From Variovorax sp. SG517 (GTDB lineage: Bacteria; Pseudomonadota; Gammaproteobacteria; Burkholderiales; Burkholderiaceae_C): 64,000 bases of DNA. The stretch covers positions 558,001 through 622,000 of the forward strand of contig NZ_JABMJG010000001.1 of assembly GCF_013376045.1 (NCBI RefSeq). Reading direction: 5' to 3'. The notes beneath the pieces were generated by a model. It made no database searches. It saw nothing but the letters and a program-made list of their open reading frames with translations, and was not told where the DNA came from. Shown here in pieces: positions 44,781-54,166 of the stretch. How positions within the stretch are numbered: the stretch's first letter is position 1; each line of letters begins with the position of its first letter. The translations under genes were made by a program, and so were the position numbers.

Positions 44781-46589
44781 TCATGCTGCTGCCTGGGGAT
44801 TGTTGCGCAGCTTGATGTGGAGCTCGCGCAGCTGCTTCTCGTCGACCGGGCTCGGCGCCTGCGTCAGCAGGTCTTGCGCGCGCTGGGTCTTCGGGAAGGC
44901 GATCACGTCGCGGATCGACTCCGCGCCGGTCATGAGCATGACCAGGCGGTCCAGGCCGATGGCGATGCCGCCGTGCGGCGGGGCGCCGTACTGCAGCGCG
45001 TCCAGCAGGAAGCCGAACTTGAGCTGCGCGTCCTCGGCGCTGATCTTCAGCGCGCGGAACACCTTGCTCTGCACCTCCTCGCGGTGGATACGCACCGAGC
45101 CGCCGCCCATCTCGATGCCGTTGAGCACCATGTCGTAGGCCTTGGCGATGCACTTCTCGGGAGCGGTGTCCATGAGGTCTTCATGGCCGTCCTTCGGCGC
45201 GGTGAACGGGTGGTGCACGGCGCTCCAGCGCTGGCCTTCCTCGTCGAACTCGAACATCGGGAAGTCCACCACCCACAGCGGTGCCCAGCGGTCGTCGAAC
45301 AGGCCGCTCTTCTTGCCGAAGGCGCTGTGTCCGATCTTCACGCGCAGCGCGCCGATGGCGTCGTTGACGACCTTTTCCTTGTCGGCGCCGAAGAACAGGA
45401 TGTCGCCGTTGCGTGCGCCCGTGCGGGCGATGATCTCGGCCAGCGCGTTGTCGTCGAGGTTCTTCACGATCGGGCTCTGCAGGCCGTCACGGCCGGCTTG
45501 CGCGTCGTTGACCTTGATGTAGGCCAGGCCCTTGGCGCCGTAGATCTTGACGAACTCCTGGTAGGCGTCGATCTCGCCGCGCGACAGGCCGCCTTCGGCA
45601 CCGCCGCCGGGCACGCGCAGCGCGACCACGCGGCCACCGGCCATGGTGGCGGCGTTGGAGAACACCTTGAACTCGACGCGCTTCATCAGCTCGGTGAGCT
45701 CGGTGAACTCGAGCTTCACGCGCAGGTCGGGCTTGTCGGAGCCGTACTTGAACATCGCGTCCGCGTACGTCATGGTCGGGAACACCGGCAGGTCGATGCC
45801 CGCGGCGTTGCGGAACACGTTGCGGATCATGCCTTCGAACATCTCGCGGATCTCTTCCTCGGCGAGGAAGGAGGTCTCGATGTCGATCTGCGTGAATTCG
45901 GGCTGGCGGTCGGCGCGCAGGTCTTCGTCGCGGAAGCACTTCACGATCTGGTAGTAGCGGTCGTAGCCGGCCACCATCAGCAGCTGCTTGAAGAGCTGGG
46001 GCGACTGCGGCAGCGCGAAGAAGCTGCCGTCGTGCACGCGGCTGGGCACGAGGTAGTCGCGCGCGCCCTCGGGCGTGGACTTGCCGAGCATCGGCGTCTC
46101 GATGTCGATGAAGCCGTTGGCGTCGAGGAACTTGCGCGTTTCCATCGTCACCTTGTAGCGCAGCATCATGTTGCGCTGCATGGCCGGGCGGCGCAGGTCG
46201 AGCACGCGGTGCGTGAGGCGGGTGGTTTCCGACAGGTTGTCGTCGTCCAGCAGGAACGGGGGCGTGACCGAGGGGTTCAGTACCTTCAGCTCGTGGCACA
46301 GCACTTCGATCTTGCCGCTCTTGAGCTGGTCGTTGGTCGTGCCTTCGGGGCGCGCGCGCACCAGGCCGGTGACCTGCACGCAGTATTCGTTGCGCAGGCT
46401 CTCGGCCACGGCGAAAGTGGAGGCGCGGTCGGGGTCGCACACCACCTGCACGTAGCCTTCGCGGTCACGCACGTCGATGAAGATCACGCCGCCGTGGTCG
46501 CGGCGACGGTTGACCCAGCCGCAAAGGGTGACGGTCTGGCCCAGCAGGGCTTCGGTCACGAGACCGCAATATTGAGTACGCATGGCCAT
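44781..46589 (-). CDS. aspS: Aspartyl-tRNA synthetase
   Basis: A 602-residue class II synthetase of the bacterial type. An N-terminal OB anticodon-binding domain ([30 protein letters not shown]) leads to motif 1 near [13 protein letters not shown], motif 2 around [24 protein letters not shown], the GAD insertion, and motif 3 [28 protein letters not shown]. The second in-frame ATG is two codons in (MRTQYCG). Whether it also charges tRNA-Asn cannot be read here. The membrane protein gene lies 40 bases upstream. Confidence 0.97.
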   Translation of the reverse strand: MAMRTQYCGLVTEALLGQTVTLCGWVNRRRDHGGVIFIDVRDREGYVQVVCDPDRASTFAVAESLRNEYCVQVTGLVRARPEGTTNDQLKSGKIEVLCHELKVLNPSVTPPFLLDDDNLSETTRLTHRVLDLRRPAMQRNMMLRYKVTMETRKFLDANGFIDIETPMLGKSTPEGARDYLVPSRVHDGSFFALPQSPQLFKQLLMVAGYDRYYQIVKCFRDEDLRADRQPEFTQIDIETSFLAEEEIREMFEGMIRNVFRNAAGIDLPVFPTMTYADAMFKYGSDKPDLRVKLEFTELTELMKRVEFKVFSNAATMAGGRVVALRVPGGGAEGGLSRGEIDAYQEFVKIYGAKGLAYIKVNDAQAGRDGLQSPIVKNLDDNALAEIIARTGARNGDILFFGADKEKVVNDAIGALRVKIGHSAFGKKSGLFDDRWAPLWVVDFPMFEFDEEGQRWSAVHHPFTAPKDGHEDLMDTAPEKCIAKAYDMVLNGIEMGGGSVRIHREEVQSKVFRALKISAEDAQLKFGFLLDALQYGAPPHGGIAIGLDRLVMLMTGAESIRDVIAFPKTQRAQDLLTQAPSPVDEKQLRELHIKLRNNPQAAA

Positions 46590-46629
46590 AGGGAATCCAT
46601 TCCGGCGCCTCGAGGGCGCGTTCGTTCTT

Positions 46630-47262
46630 TTATGAGTTGGAAGACTTCACCGCCACCGTGGTGGGGCCGCCTGGAACGACCACCCCCATCGAGACGATGT
46701 ACTTGAGCGCTTCGTCCACGCTCATCTTCAGTTCGATGCAGTCGCTGCGCTTGAGCATCACGAAGTAGCCGCCCGTGGGATTGGGCGTGGTCGGCACGTA
46801 GACGCTGAGGAACTCGCCCTCGCCGAGATGCGCGGCGACCTCGTTGCCGGGCGCCCCGGTCACGAAGGCGATGGTCCACACGCCCTCGCGCGGCCATTGC
46901 ACCAGCACCGCGGTGCGGAAGGCATTGCCGTTCTCGGAGAACAGCGTGTCCGACACCTGCTTGACGCTGGAGTAGATCGAGCGCACCACCGGGATGCGCC
47001 GGACCACGGCATCGCCCCAGCCGAGCAGGCGCTTGCCGACGAAGTTGCTGGCCGTGGCGCCCACCACCAGCAGGATCGCCAGCGTGAGCAGCACGCCCAG
47101 GCCGCGCACCTTGTGCTCGCTCAGCCAGGTCTGCCACTGCTCGGGCAGCAGCCACAGCGTCTGGTCGAGCGTGCCGATGATCCAGTTCAGCACGCCGAGC
47201 GTGATGACCAGCGGCACGATGACCAGCAGGCCGGACAGCAACCATTTGCGCAGGGCGAGCAT
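46630..47262 (-). CDS. DUF502 family membrane protein
   Basis: A 210-residue protein with two spans ([25 protein letters not shown] and [22 protein letters not shown]) and a soluble C-terminal domain ([42 protein letters not shown]). DUF502 proteins are widespread, and their role is unknown. It lies between the FmdB-type zinc ribbon gene and aspS in one direction, a common order in Burkholderiales. Confidence 0.9.
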   Translation of the reverse strand: MLALRKWLLSGLLVIVPLVITLGVLNWIIGTLDQTLWLLPEQWQTWLSEHKVRGLGVLLTLAILLVVGATASNFVGKRLLGWGDAVVRRIPVVRSIYSSVKQVSDTLFSENGNAFRTAVLVQWPREGVWTIAFVTGAPGNEVAAHLGEGEFLSVYVPTTPNPTGGYFVMLKRSDCIELKMSVDEALKYIVSMGVVVPGGPTTVAVKSSNS

Positions 47263-47277
47263 GGCGGTCGGAGGGCT

Positions 47278-47607
47278 TCAGTCGCCGCTGGCCGCGGCCG
47301 GCGCGGGAGCCGGTGCGGCGGGCGCCGGAGCGGGGCTCGGCGCGGCGGTCGTGGTGGAAGAAGAGGAAGAGGACGAAGATTCGCCGGAGGCGGTCGACGT
47401 GGCCGGCTCGGACTTCTTGCCGCCGCCGTCGCGGAAATCGGTCACGTACCAGCCGGAGCCCTTGAGCTGGAAGCCGGCGGCCGTGACCTGTTTTTCGAAC
47501 GCACTCGCGCCGCACGCCGGGCACACCGTGAGGGGCGCGTCGGACATCTTCTGCAAAGCGTCCTTGGCGAAGCCGCAGGCGCTGCACTTGTAGGCGTAGA
47601 TGGGCAT
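47278..47607 (-). CDS. FmdB-family zinc ribbon protein
   Basis: A 109-residue protein: the first 60 residues are an FmdB-type regulatory zinc ribbon (PIYAYKCSACGFAKDALQKMSDAPLTVCPACGASAFEKQVTAAGFQLKGSGWYVTDF), with two CxxC pairs. The C-terminus is a disordered tail of serine runs and alanine-proline repeats. I start at MPIYAYKC, the family's usual start. DUF502 follows after 15 bases. The 105-base gap upstream holds a hairpin and a tataat sequence on the minus strand. Confidence 0.9.
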   Translation of the reverse strand: MPIYAYKCSACGFAKDALQKMSDAPLTVCPACGASAFEKQVTAAGFQLKGSGWYVTDFRDGGGKKSEPATSTASGESSSSSSSSTTTAAPSPAPAPAAPAPAPAAASGD

Positions 47608-47665
47608 GGGGAAATGGGGTCTAAAAAAGCGGCGCAACGGCCGCTCGCAAAGCCCTCGATTATAG

Positions 47666-47689
47666 GGGCGCCCCCGCCGAAGGGCGCCC
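47666..47689 (-). terminator. GC-rich hairpin downstream of the symporter gene
   Basis: Two gggcgccc arms (47666-47673 and 47682-47689) with an 8-base loop lie between the symporter stop and the FmdB gene, both on the minus strand. No T run follows, but a tataat (47658-47663) does, so the hairpin may separate the symporter transcript from a new promoter. Confidence 0.4.
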
Positions 47690-47712
47690 GGCCCGGCCGC
47701 TGGCCCCAGGCT

Positions 47713-49164
47713 TCAGGCCGGCTCCGTGGCAAGCGGACGGTGCGGCGTGTGAGTGTTCGCCAACCATTGCGGCAGCAGCGAGCCGACCACCATGCCCGCG
47801 AAGGAGCACAGCACGCCCGCCAGTTGGGCCGGGAACACGGCGCCCCAGGACGAAACCCCCAGGAAGAGCAGCCAGACGCCGATGCCGAGAACGATCGAGG
47901 CCACCGCCCCCTGGGTGGTGGCCCGGCGCCAGTAGAGGCCGCAGACCAGCGGCACGAAGGCCCCCACCAGCGGCACCTGGTAGGCGCCCGACACCTGCTC
48001 GTAGATGGAAGTGCCCTGCATGCGGATCGCGTAGGCGAGCACGGCGGCGCTGAAGAGCAGCACCGTGATGCGCATGGTCATCAGGTTCTGGCGGTCGGTG
48101 CCGGCCGGGCGGAACTGGCGCCAGATGTTCTCGGTGAAGGTGACGCTGGGAGCCAGCAGCGTGGCCGAGGCGGTCGACTTGATGGCCGACAGCAGCGCGC
48201 CGAAGAACAGCACCTGCATCACGAAGGGCATCTTCTCGAGCACCAGCGTGGGCAGCACTTTCTGCGGGTCTTCCTTCAGCAGCGTGGAGGTCTGCTCCGG
48301 CATGATGAGCAGCGCGCTGGCCACCAGGAACATCGGCACGAAGGCGAACAGGATGTACGCCAGCCCGCCGATCACCGGGCCGCGCCGGGCCGCCTTGACG
48401 CTGTTGGCCGACATCACCCGCTGGAACACGTCCTGCTGCGGGATGGAGCCCAGCATCATCGTGATGGCGGCCGCGAAGAAGAACACGATGTCGTGCAGGC
48501 TCGGCTCGGGCCAGAACTTGAAGAGATCCTTGCTGACCGCGAAGGCCACCACCTTGTCGGCGCCGCCGGCCATGTTGCCCGCGAACATCGCGATCACGGC
48601 CAGGCCGACCACCAGGATGATCATCTGGATGAAGTCGGTGACGGCCACCGACCACATGCCGCCGAAGAGCGTGTAAGCCAGGATCGAGACCACCCCGATC
48701 ACCATGCCCACCGGGATGCTGACCACGCCGCCCGAGAGCAGGTTGAACACCAGCCCCAGCGCCGTGACCTGCGCCGACACCCAGCCCAGGTAGCTCAGCA
48801 TGATGATGAGCGAGCAGGCCACCTCCACGCCGCGGCCGTAGCGCTCGCGGTAGTAGTCGCTGATGGTCAGCAGCGTCATGCGATAGAGCTTGCCGGCAAA
48901 GAACAGGCCCACCAAGATCAGGCAGGTGCCGGCGCCGAAGGGGTCTTCCACCACGCCGTTGAGCCCGCCCTCGATGAACTTGGCCGGGATGCCGAGCACC
49001 GTTTCGGAGCCGAACCAGGTCGCGAAGGTGGTCGTGACGATCATGTAGAGCGGCAGGTGCCGCCCGGCGATGGCGAAGTCGGTGGTGTTCTTCACCCGCT
49101 TGGCGGCGTAGAGGCCGATCGCGATGGTGACAAGCAGATAGACGATGACCAGCGTCAACAACAC
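47713..49164 (-). CDS. Sodium:solute symporter (SSS family)
   Basis: A 483-residue transporter with about 13 spans. TTDFAIAGRHLPLYMIVTTTFATWFGSETVLGIPAKFIEGG and GLGLVFNLLS-like elements, plus ISDYYRERYGRGVEVACSLIIMLSYLGWVSAQVTALG, are typical of the family, which takes up organic solutes with Na+. The substrate is unknown. The start is GTG (VLLTLVIVY) with an agaggag site eight bases upstream. It is downstream of ubiB by 13 bases, so probably in the same operon. Confidence 0.9.
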   Translation of the reverse strand: MLLTLVIVYLLVTIAIGLYAAKRVKNTTDFAIAGRHLPLYMIVTTTFATWFGSETVLGIPAKFIEGGLNGVVEDPFGAGTCLILVGLFFAGKLYRMTLLTISDYYRERYGRGVEVACSLIIMLSYLGWVSAQVTALGLVFNLLSGGVVSIPVGMVIGVVSILAYTLFGGMWSVAVTDFIQMIILVVGLAVIAMFAGNMAGGADKVVAFAVSKDLFKFWPEPSLHDIVFFFAAAITMMLGSIPQQDVFQRVMSANSVKAARRGPVIGGLAYILFAFVPMFLVASALLIMPEQTSTLLKEDPQKVLPTLVLEKMPFVMQVLFFGALLSAIKSTASATLLAPSVTFTENIWRQFRPAGTDRQNLMTMRITVLLFSAAVLAYAIRMQGTSIYEQVSGAYQVPLVGAFVPLVCGLYWRRATTQGAVASIVLGIGVWLLFLGVSSWGAVFPAQLAGVLCSFAGMVVGSLLPQWLANTHTPHRPLATEPA

Positions 49165-49177
49165 GGTGGAGACTCCT

Positions 49178-50743
49178 CTAGAACAGACGCACGCGCACCA
49201 GCAATTGCATGGCGAGCAACCCCAATACAAAACCTATGCCACCGTAGACGATGGTCTGCAGCAACCGGTTGGTGCGCTTCTGTTCGGCCAGCAGTTCGAG
49301 CAGCTCGCGGCGGTTGTCGACCGGGCGATTTTCCAGGAAATCGTGCAGTAATCGAGGTAATTGGGGCAGCAATTTGGCGTACCGCGGCGCCTCGGCCTTG
49401 AGCTGCTGGAACAGCTTCTTCGGACCGATCTGGTCGACCATCCACTTCTCGAGGAAGGGCTTGGCGGTGGCCCAGAGGTCGAGTTCGGGGTCGATGTTGC
49501 GCCCCAGGCCCTCGATGTTGAGCAGCGTCTTCTGCAGCAGCACCAGCTGCGGCTGGATCTCTACGTGGAAGCGCCGCGAGGTCTGGAACAGGCGCATCAG
49601 CACCATGCCCAGCGAGATTTCCTTCAGCGGCCGATCGAAATACGGCTCGCACACGGTGCGGATGGCCGCCTCCAGCTCGTCGATGCGGGTGCCCACCGGC
49701 ACCCAGCCGCTTTCGAGGTGCAGCTCGGCCACGCGCTTGTAGTCGCGCCGGAAGAAGGCCACGAAGTTCTGCGCGAGGTATTCCTTGTCCGACTCGGTCA
49801 GCGTGCCGATGATCCCGAAGTCCAGCGAGATGTAGCGCCCGAAAGTCTCGGGCTCCAGGCTCACCTGGATGTTGCCGGGGTGCATGTCGGCATGGAAGAA
49901 GCCGTCGCGGAACACCTGCGTGAAGAAGATCGTGACGCCGTCGCGCGCCAGCTTGGGAATGTCGACGCCGGCGGCGCGCAGGCGCTCCATCTGCGCGATA
50001 GGCACGCCCTTCATGCGCTCCATCACGATGACCTCGGGGTGGCAGAAGTCCCAGAACATCTCGGGAATCAGCACCAGGTCGAGCGCGGCCATGTTGCGGC
50101 GCAGCTGGGCCGCGTTGGCGGCCTCGCGCACCAGGTCGAGCTCGTCGTGCAGGTACTTGTCGAACTCCGCCACCACCTCGCGCGGCTTCAGGCGCTTGCC
50201 GTCTGCCGAGAGGTTCTCGAGCCAGCCGGCCATCATGGCCATCAGCGCCAGGTCTTTCTCGATCACGCCGCGCATGTTGGGGCGCAGTACCTTCACCGCC
50301 ACCTCGCGCTCCTGGCCGTCATTGGTGCGGATGGTCGCGAAGTGCACCTGCGCGATCGAGGCGCTGGCGATGGGCGTCTCGTCGAACTGCACGAACACGT
50401 CGCTCACCGGACGGCGGAATGCGCGCTCGATGGTCGCGATGGCCACGGCAGAGGGAAACGGCGGTACCCGGTCCTGCAGGAAAGCCAGTTCGTCGGCGAT
50501 GTCGGGCGGCAGCAGGTCGCGCCGGGTCGACAGCACCTGGCCGAACTTCACGAAGATCGGACCGAGGCTTTCGAGCGCCTCGCGCAGCCGCTGGCCGCGC
50601 GGCGCATCGAGGTTGCGCCCAAAGGAAAGAACGCGTGTGACCCCGCGCACCCAGGGCTTCTGGAAGCTCGAGAGCACCAGCTCGTCGAGGCCGTAGCGCA
50701 GCGCGACCCAGACGATGAAAAGGCCGCGGTAGAAGCGCCTCAT
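49178..50743 (-). CDS. ubiB: Ubiquinone biosynthesis kinase-like protein UbiB
   Basis: A 521-residue atypical kinase (ADCK/UbiB family) needed for ubiquinone. [31 protein letters not shown] carries the KxGQ motif, [11 protein letters not shown] is the glycine-replacing A-rich loop, DMHPGNI is the catalytic loop and LDFGIIG the metal site. Two C-terminal spans ([22 protein letters not shown]) anchor it in the membrane. It overlaps the ubiJ stop by four bases. Confidence 0.96.
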   Translation of the reverse strand: MRRFYRGLFIVWVALRYGLDELVLSSFQKPWVRGVTRVLSFGRNLDAPRGQRLREALESLGPIFVKFGQVLSTRRDLLPPDIADELAFLQDRVPPFPSAVAIATIERAFRRPVSDVFVQFDETPIASASIAQVHFATIRTNDGQEREVAVKVLRPNMRGVIEKDLALMAMMAGWLENLSADGKRLKPREVVAEFDKYLHDELDLVREAANAAQLRRNMAALDLVLIPEMFWDFCHPEVIVMERMKGVPIAQMERLRAAGVDIPKLARDGVTIFFTQVFRDGFFHADMHPGNIQVSLEPETFGRYISLDFGIIGTLTESDKEYLAQNFVAFFRRDYKRVAELHLESGWVPVGTRIDELEAAIRTVCEPYFDRPLKEISLGMVLMRLFQTSRRFHVEIQPQLVLLQKTLLNIEGLGRNIDPELDLWATAKPFLEKWMVDQIGPKKLFQQLKAEAPRYAKLLPQLPRLLHDFLENRPVDNRRELLELLAEQKRTNRLLQTIVYGGIGFVLGLLAMQLLVRVRLF

Positions 50744-51309
50744 TCGGCGTTGCCTGCCGGGCCGGCAGCCGAACCGCCCGCCTTGGCCGCGCGGTCGCCG
50801 ACGAACTGGCGCAGCGCACCCGTCACGCGCCGCACGGCGTTGCCCAGCGTGTGCGCGGGCACGTCGCCGATCACGCGGGCGAGATCGTCCTCGATGTCCC
50901 AGCGCACGTGGTCGACCAGCCAGTTGACCTCGGCCGCCAGCTGCACGTCGCCGATGATCTGCACGGCGGGCTTGTCGCCGCGCAGCGCGGCGCGGGCGAT
51001 GTCGAAGGGGGATTCATCGGTGACGGTGAGCGTCAGCTCGGGCACCGAGCCTGCCGGAGCCAGGTCGAGCAGGCCGGCCGGCGTAGCCACCAGCTCCATG
51101 GTCACGAAGCGCCACTGGAAGCGCACCACCCGCCCCTGCTGGCGCAGCAGCCGCTGCTGCGCCTCGGGCTCCTGCTGCAGCACGTGGTTCAGGAACAGGA
51201 CCGCGCGGTTCTGTATCTCGTGGACCGCCCAGTCCGGGGGCTGCAGGCGCTCGCCAATGGTGTTGAAGAGGTCGCCTAGAAAAGAAAATGGGGACGATGG
51301 TGTGGCCAT
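50740..51309 (-). CDS. ubiJ: Ubiquinone accessory factor UbiJ (SCP2-like)
   Basis: A 189-residue protein with an SCP2 lipid-binding domain: [55 protein letters not shown] and [32 protein letters not shown]. UbiJ binds ubiquinone intermediates in the soluble Ubi complex. It is placed between Tim44-like and ubiB, and it overlaps ubiB by four bases. Assignment by fold and context. Confidence 0.88.
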   Translation of the reverse strand: MATPSSPFSFLGDLFNTIGERLQPPDWAVHEIQNRAVLFLNHVLQQEPEAQQRLLRQQGRVVRFQWRFVTMELVATPAGLLDLAPAGSVPELTLTVTDESPFDIARAALRGDKPAVQIIGDVQLAAEVNWLVDHVRWDIEDDLARVIGDVPAHTLGNAVRRVTGALRQFVGDRAAKAGGSAAGPAGNAE

Positions 51310-51392
51310 GTCCCCATTATCCCGCCTGTGTCGCGGCCCAGAGAGGGCCGGGCCGCGTTTCAGGTTTTTCCTGCCTAACCTGCCTGCGTGGC

Positions 51393-52397
51393 TTATTGCA
51401 GCGCCTGCACGCCTGCCACGAGCCAGCCGCTGTTGCCGCTGACGGGCTTGGTCATGTTCCACACTTCGCGGAACGGGCCTGGGCCCGCCGAGGCGTCTTC
51501 GCGGATCATGCCGGAGAACTCCACGCTGGCCATGTAGGCATCGGGCAGCTCCTCGATGCCGAGCAGCTTGGCGTCGAGCATCACGACTTCGGTCTTGTTC
51601 GAGGCACCGCCGGTGTGGCTGGCGCGGTCGGCCAGCTGCGAGCGGATCTCGTCGACCATGCCGTCGGTCATCATCGAACGCAGCGTCGACACGTCGGCGC
51701 GGTCCCACGCGTCCTGCAGGGTCACGAAGTTGCGCTTCGCAGCGCCGAGGAAGCCATCGACGTCGAAGCCTGCGGGGATGCCCCACGACTGCGAACCGCC
51801 GAGCGCCGAGCCGATCATGCTGCCACCTGCCGCTGCGCCAGCCGCCGAGAGGCTGCTGCCGTGCGGCGCGGCATCGAAGGCAGCGTTGTTGCGCTCCCAC
51901 GGACGAGCCGATGCGTCGTTGCCCACGTTGTTCGGGCTGTACTGCGCCGGAGCGCTCGCGTTGCTCGGGCTGGCACCTGCCCCCTGGAAGGCGAAGCCGC
52001 CCTGGCGGTTGGCGACGGGCTGCGAGCGCGACTTGATCATGCGCCACACCACCACGCCTGCCAGCACGAGCAGGCCGATCAGCAGGATGTTGGCGAAACC
52101 GGCGCCGAGGCCCAGCGAACTCGCGAGCCACGCGAGGCCCAGGCCAGCGGCCAGGCCGCCGAGCATTGCGCCCCACGGGCGCTTCGGTGCTGCCGCTGCA
52201 GCAGGCGTCGCGGGCTTGGCCGCTGCCGCATTGGTCGCGTTCTGCTGCGCGGGCGCCGAGGGCGATGCGGCCTCGCGCTGCGTCACGTTGGACGACTGGC
52301 GCCCCACCGACTTGCCGCCACCCATGCGGGCAGCCTCGGCCTGGACGCTGACCAGCACCAATGCGGCTGCCAGGAACAAAGAACCCAAACTCTTCAT
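51393..52397 (-). CDS. Tim44-like domain membrane protein
   Basis: A 334-residue protein with a signal peptide (GSLFLAAALVLVSVQAEA), a low-complexity Ala/Pro/Gln stretch (residues 45-75), two spans (AMLGGLAAGLGLAWLASSLG and ANILLIGLLVLAGVVVWRMI), and a C-terminal Tim44-like domain (VDGFLGAAKRNFVTLQDAWDRADVSTLRSMMTDGMVDEIRSQLADR). Bacterial Tim44-like proteins have no settled role. An aggagac site precedes the ATG. It lies between ubiE and ubiJ, the usual order here. Confidence 0.9.
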   Translation of the reverse strand: MKSLGSLFLAAALVLVSVQAEAARMGGGKSVGRQSSNVTQREAASPSAPAQQNATNAAAAKPATPAAAAAPKRPWGAMLGGLAAGLGLAWLASSLGLGAGFANILLIGLLVLAGVVVWRMIKSRSQPVANRQGGFAFQGAGASPSNASAPAQYSPNNVGNDASARPWERNNAAFDAAPHGSSLSAAGAAAGGSMIGSALGGSQSWGIPAGFDVDGFLGAAKRNFVTLQDAWDRADVSTLRSMMTDGMVDEIRSQLADRASHTGGASNKTEVVMLDAKLLGIEELPDAYMASVEFSGMIREDASAGPGPFREVWNMTKPVSGNSGWLVAGVQALQ

Positions 52398-52431
52398 ATC
52401 GTCGTCTCCTCTCGAGCGAAAGATCGCTTCA

Positions 52432-53163
52432 TCAACACTTGATTCCAACATGGAGGGCAGCGATTCCCCCAGTCATGTTGTGATAGTCCACATGTCCGAA
52501 ACCGCCCTCTTTCATGAGGGTCTTGAGCTCCTCTTGCGAGGGGTGCATCCGGATCGATTCGGCGAGATAGCGATAGCTCGCGTCGTCGCCCGCCACGAGC
52601 TTGCCCAACCGGGGCAGCACGTTGAAGGAGTACCAGTCGTAAGCTTTCGCGAGCGGCTTCGCGACCTTCGAGAACTCCAGCACGAGCAGCTTGCCGCGCG
52701 GCTTGAGCACGCGGTTCATCTCCTTGAGCGCCGCGTCCTTGTGCGTCATGTTGCGCAGGCCGAAGGCCACGGTGACCACGTCGAAGTGGTTGTCGGGAAA
52801 GGGCAGCTTCTCCGCGTCGCAGACCATGGTGGGCAGCGCCACGCCCGCGTCGAGCAGGCGGTCGCGGCCGGTGCGCAGCATGGCCTCGTTGATGTCGGTG
52901 TGGACCACCTGGCCGCTGGCGCCGACCTTCTTCGCGAAGGCCAGTGCGAGGTCGCCGGTGCCGCCGGCGATGTCGAGGACGCGCGAGCCTTCGCCCACGT
53001 TCGCGACCATGACGGTGTATGCCTTCCAGGCGCGGTGCAGGCCGGCCGACATCAGGTCGTTCATGATGTCGTAGCGCGATGCGACCGAATCGAAGACACC
53101 GCGCACGCGGCGGGCCTTCTCGCTTTCGTCGACCGTTTCGTAGCCGAAGTGTGTGGTGCTCAT
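52432..53163 (-). CDS. ubiE: Ubiquinone/menaquinone methyltransferase UbiE
   Basis: A 243-residue SAM-dependent C-methyltransferase of ubiquinone synthesis. [18 protein letters not shown], the SAM site [54 protein letters not shown] and the C-terminal [23 protein letters not shown] are all characteristic. It heads the run ubiE, Tim44-like, ubiJ, ubiB and symporter. Confidence 0.97.
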   Translation of the reverse strand: MSTTHFGYETVDESEKARRVRGVFDSVASRYDIMNDLMSAGLHRAWKAYTVMVANVGEGSRVLDIAGGTGDLALAFAKKVGASGQVVHTDINEAMLRTGRDRLLDAGVALPTMVCDAEKLPFPDNHFDVVTVAFGLRNMTHKDAALKEMNRVLKPRGKLLVLEFSKVAKPLAKAYDWYSFNVLPRLGKLVAGDDASYRYLAESIRMHPSQEELKTLMKEGGFGHVDYHNMTGGIAALHVGIKC

Positions 53164-53263
53164 GCGACCGATGTTAGGCCGGAAGCCTTCACATCAAGTC
53201 GACGACCCCGCGAGCACGGCGGACATTTGTTGCTTTTTCAGCCCCGCCCTTTCTGGGCGTAGG

Positions 53264-53280
53264 GCTATCTTTTCAATAGC
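53264..53280. repeat. Short palindromic repeat upstream of ubiE
   Basis: The sequence gctatcttttcaatagc is an interrupted palindrome and differs in one base from the complement of the 17-mer at 18982-18998. It lies in the gap between the DUF971 gene and ubiE. Confidence 0.5.
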
Positions 53281-53281
53281 A

Positions 53282-53308
53282 CTCGCGGAGTTTCGGGCAC
53301 TCCGCGAG
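53282..53308 (-). terminator. Hairpin after the DUF971 gene
   Basis: Perfect 9-bp arms ctcgcggag (53282-53290) and ctccgcgag (53300-53308) with a 9-base loop begin directly after the DUF971 stop. A T run is lacking, so a Rho-dependent or weak terminator role is inferred. Confidence 0.5.
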
Positions 53309-53309
53309 C

Positions 53310-53723
53310 TCAGTGGCTGCCGCAGGCGTGGCCGCCCTTCTCGATCATCGGCGCGTCGCGATCGACGCCCGCCTCGGCCAGCCGGCGCTCGTAGTCGGCC
53401 CACAGCTCGGCCTGCTTCTCGCCCAGTTCGTAGAGCAGGTCCCACGAGTAGATGCCTGTGTTGTGGCCGTCGCTGAAGGTCGGCTGCACGGCGTAGTTGC
53501 CCACCGCCTCGAGATCGACGAGTTCGACCTCGCGCTTGCCGGTCTGCAGCACTTCCTGCCCGGGGCCGTGGCCCTGCACTTCTGCCGAGGGCGAATAGAT
53601 GCGCATCAGCTCGAAGGGAATGCGGAAGGTCGCGCCGTCGGAGAAGCCGACTTCGAGCACGCGCGACTGGCCGTGCACGGTGATCGACTGCGGCGTCGGT
53701 GCGCCCGGTTTCAAGCCTGCCAT
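53310..53723 (-). CDS. DUF971 family protein
   Basis: A 137-residue protein with a DUF971 (gamma-butyrobetaine hydroxylase N-terminal-like) domain: VLEVGFSDGATFRIPFELMRIYSPSAEVQGHGPGQ and NYAVQPTFSDGHNTGIYSWDLLYELG are the family segments. It ends in EKGGHACGSH, a possible metal-binding tail. Related proteins are linked to iron-sulfur cluster metabolism. The ATG overlaps the HIT stop (TGATG), so translation is coupled. Confidence 0.88.
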   Translation of the reverse strand: MAGLKPGAPTPQSITVHGQSRVLEVGFSDGATFRIPFELMRIYSPSAEVQGHGPGQEVLQTGKREVELVDLEAVGNYAVQPTFSDGHNTGIYSWDLLYELGEKQAELWADYERRLAEAGVDRDAPMIEKGGHACGSH

Positions 53724-54166
53724 CAGAAGCTCCTGTTGCCCAATCGCTCGATCATCGCAGCCTCGATGGCCGGCAGGCGCGCGGCGATGTCCGCCTCCAG
53801 CGCGACATTGCGCTCGCGCTGCACGGGCGCCCACACCGAGCCCGGGAAATGGCTGTCGTTCGAGAAGCGCGCGATCACATGCCAGTGCAGGTGCGCGACC
53901 ATGTTGCCGAGCGCGGCGAGGTTGACCTTCGCCGGCTTCAGGTGCTCGCGAAGGCACTGCTCGACCACCGTCACCGCCTCCATGCACAGGACACGGTCGG
54001 CCGCGTCGAGGTCGGAGAACTCCGGCGCGTGCTCGCGCCACACCACGCGGTAGAAGGCCGGAAAGCCCGCCTCCTCGGCATGGATCACGCGCAGCTTCGC
54101 GCCCTCGAACACGAGGCGCCCGCCCGGGCCCTCGCACAGCACGCAACCCTGCACCTTCGCCGTCAC
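53723..54166 (-). CDS. HIT-family nucleotide hydrolase or transferase
   Basis: A 147-residue histidine-triad protein. The catalytic triad is HLHWH in [15 protein letters not shown], preceded by [13 protein letters not shown] pair opens the protein. HIT enzymes hydrolyse nucleotide phosphoramidates or adenylates. The start is a GTG overlapping the upstream FAD-oxidoreductase stop (GTGA), so translation is coupled. Because of this coupling it may modify or repair a product of that enzyme; that is inference. Confidence 0.9.
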   Translation of the reverse strand: MTAKVQGCVLCEGPGGRLVFEGAKLRVIHAEEAGFPAFYRVVWREHAPEFSDLDAADRVLCMEAVTVVEQCLREHLKPAKVNLAALGNMVAHLHWHVIARFSNDSHFPGSVWAPVQRERNVALEADIAARLPAIEAAMIERLGNRSF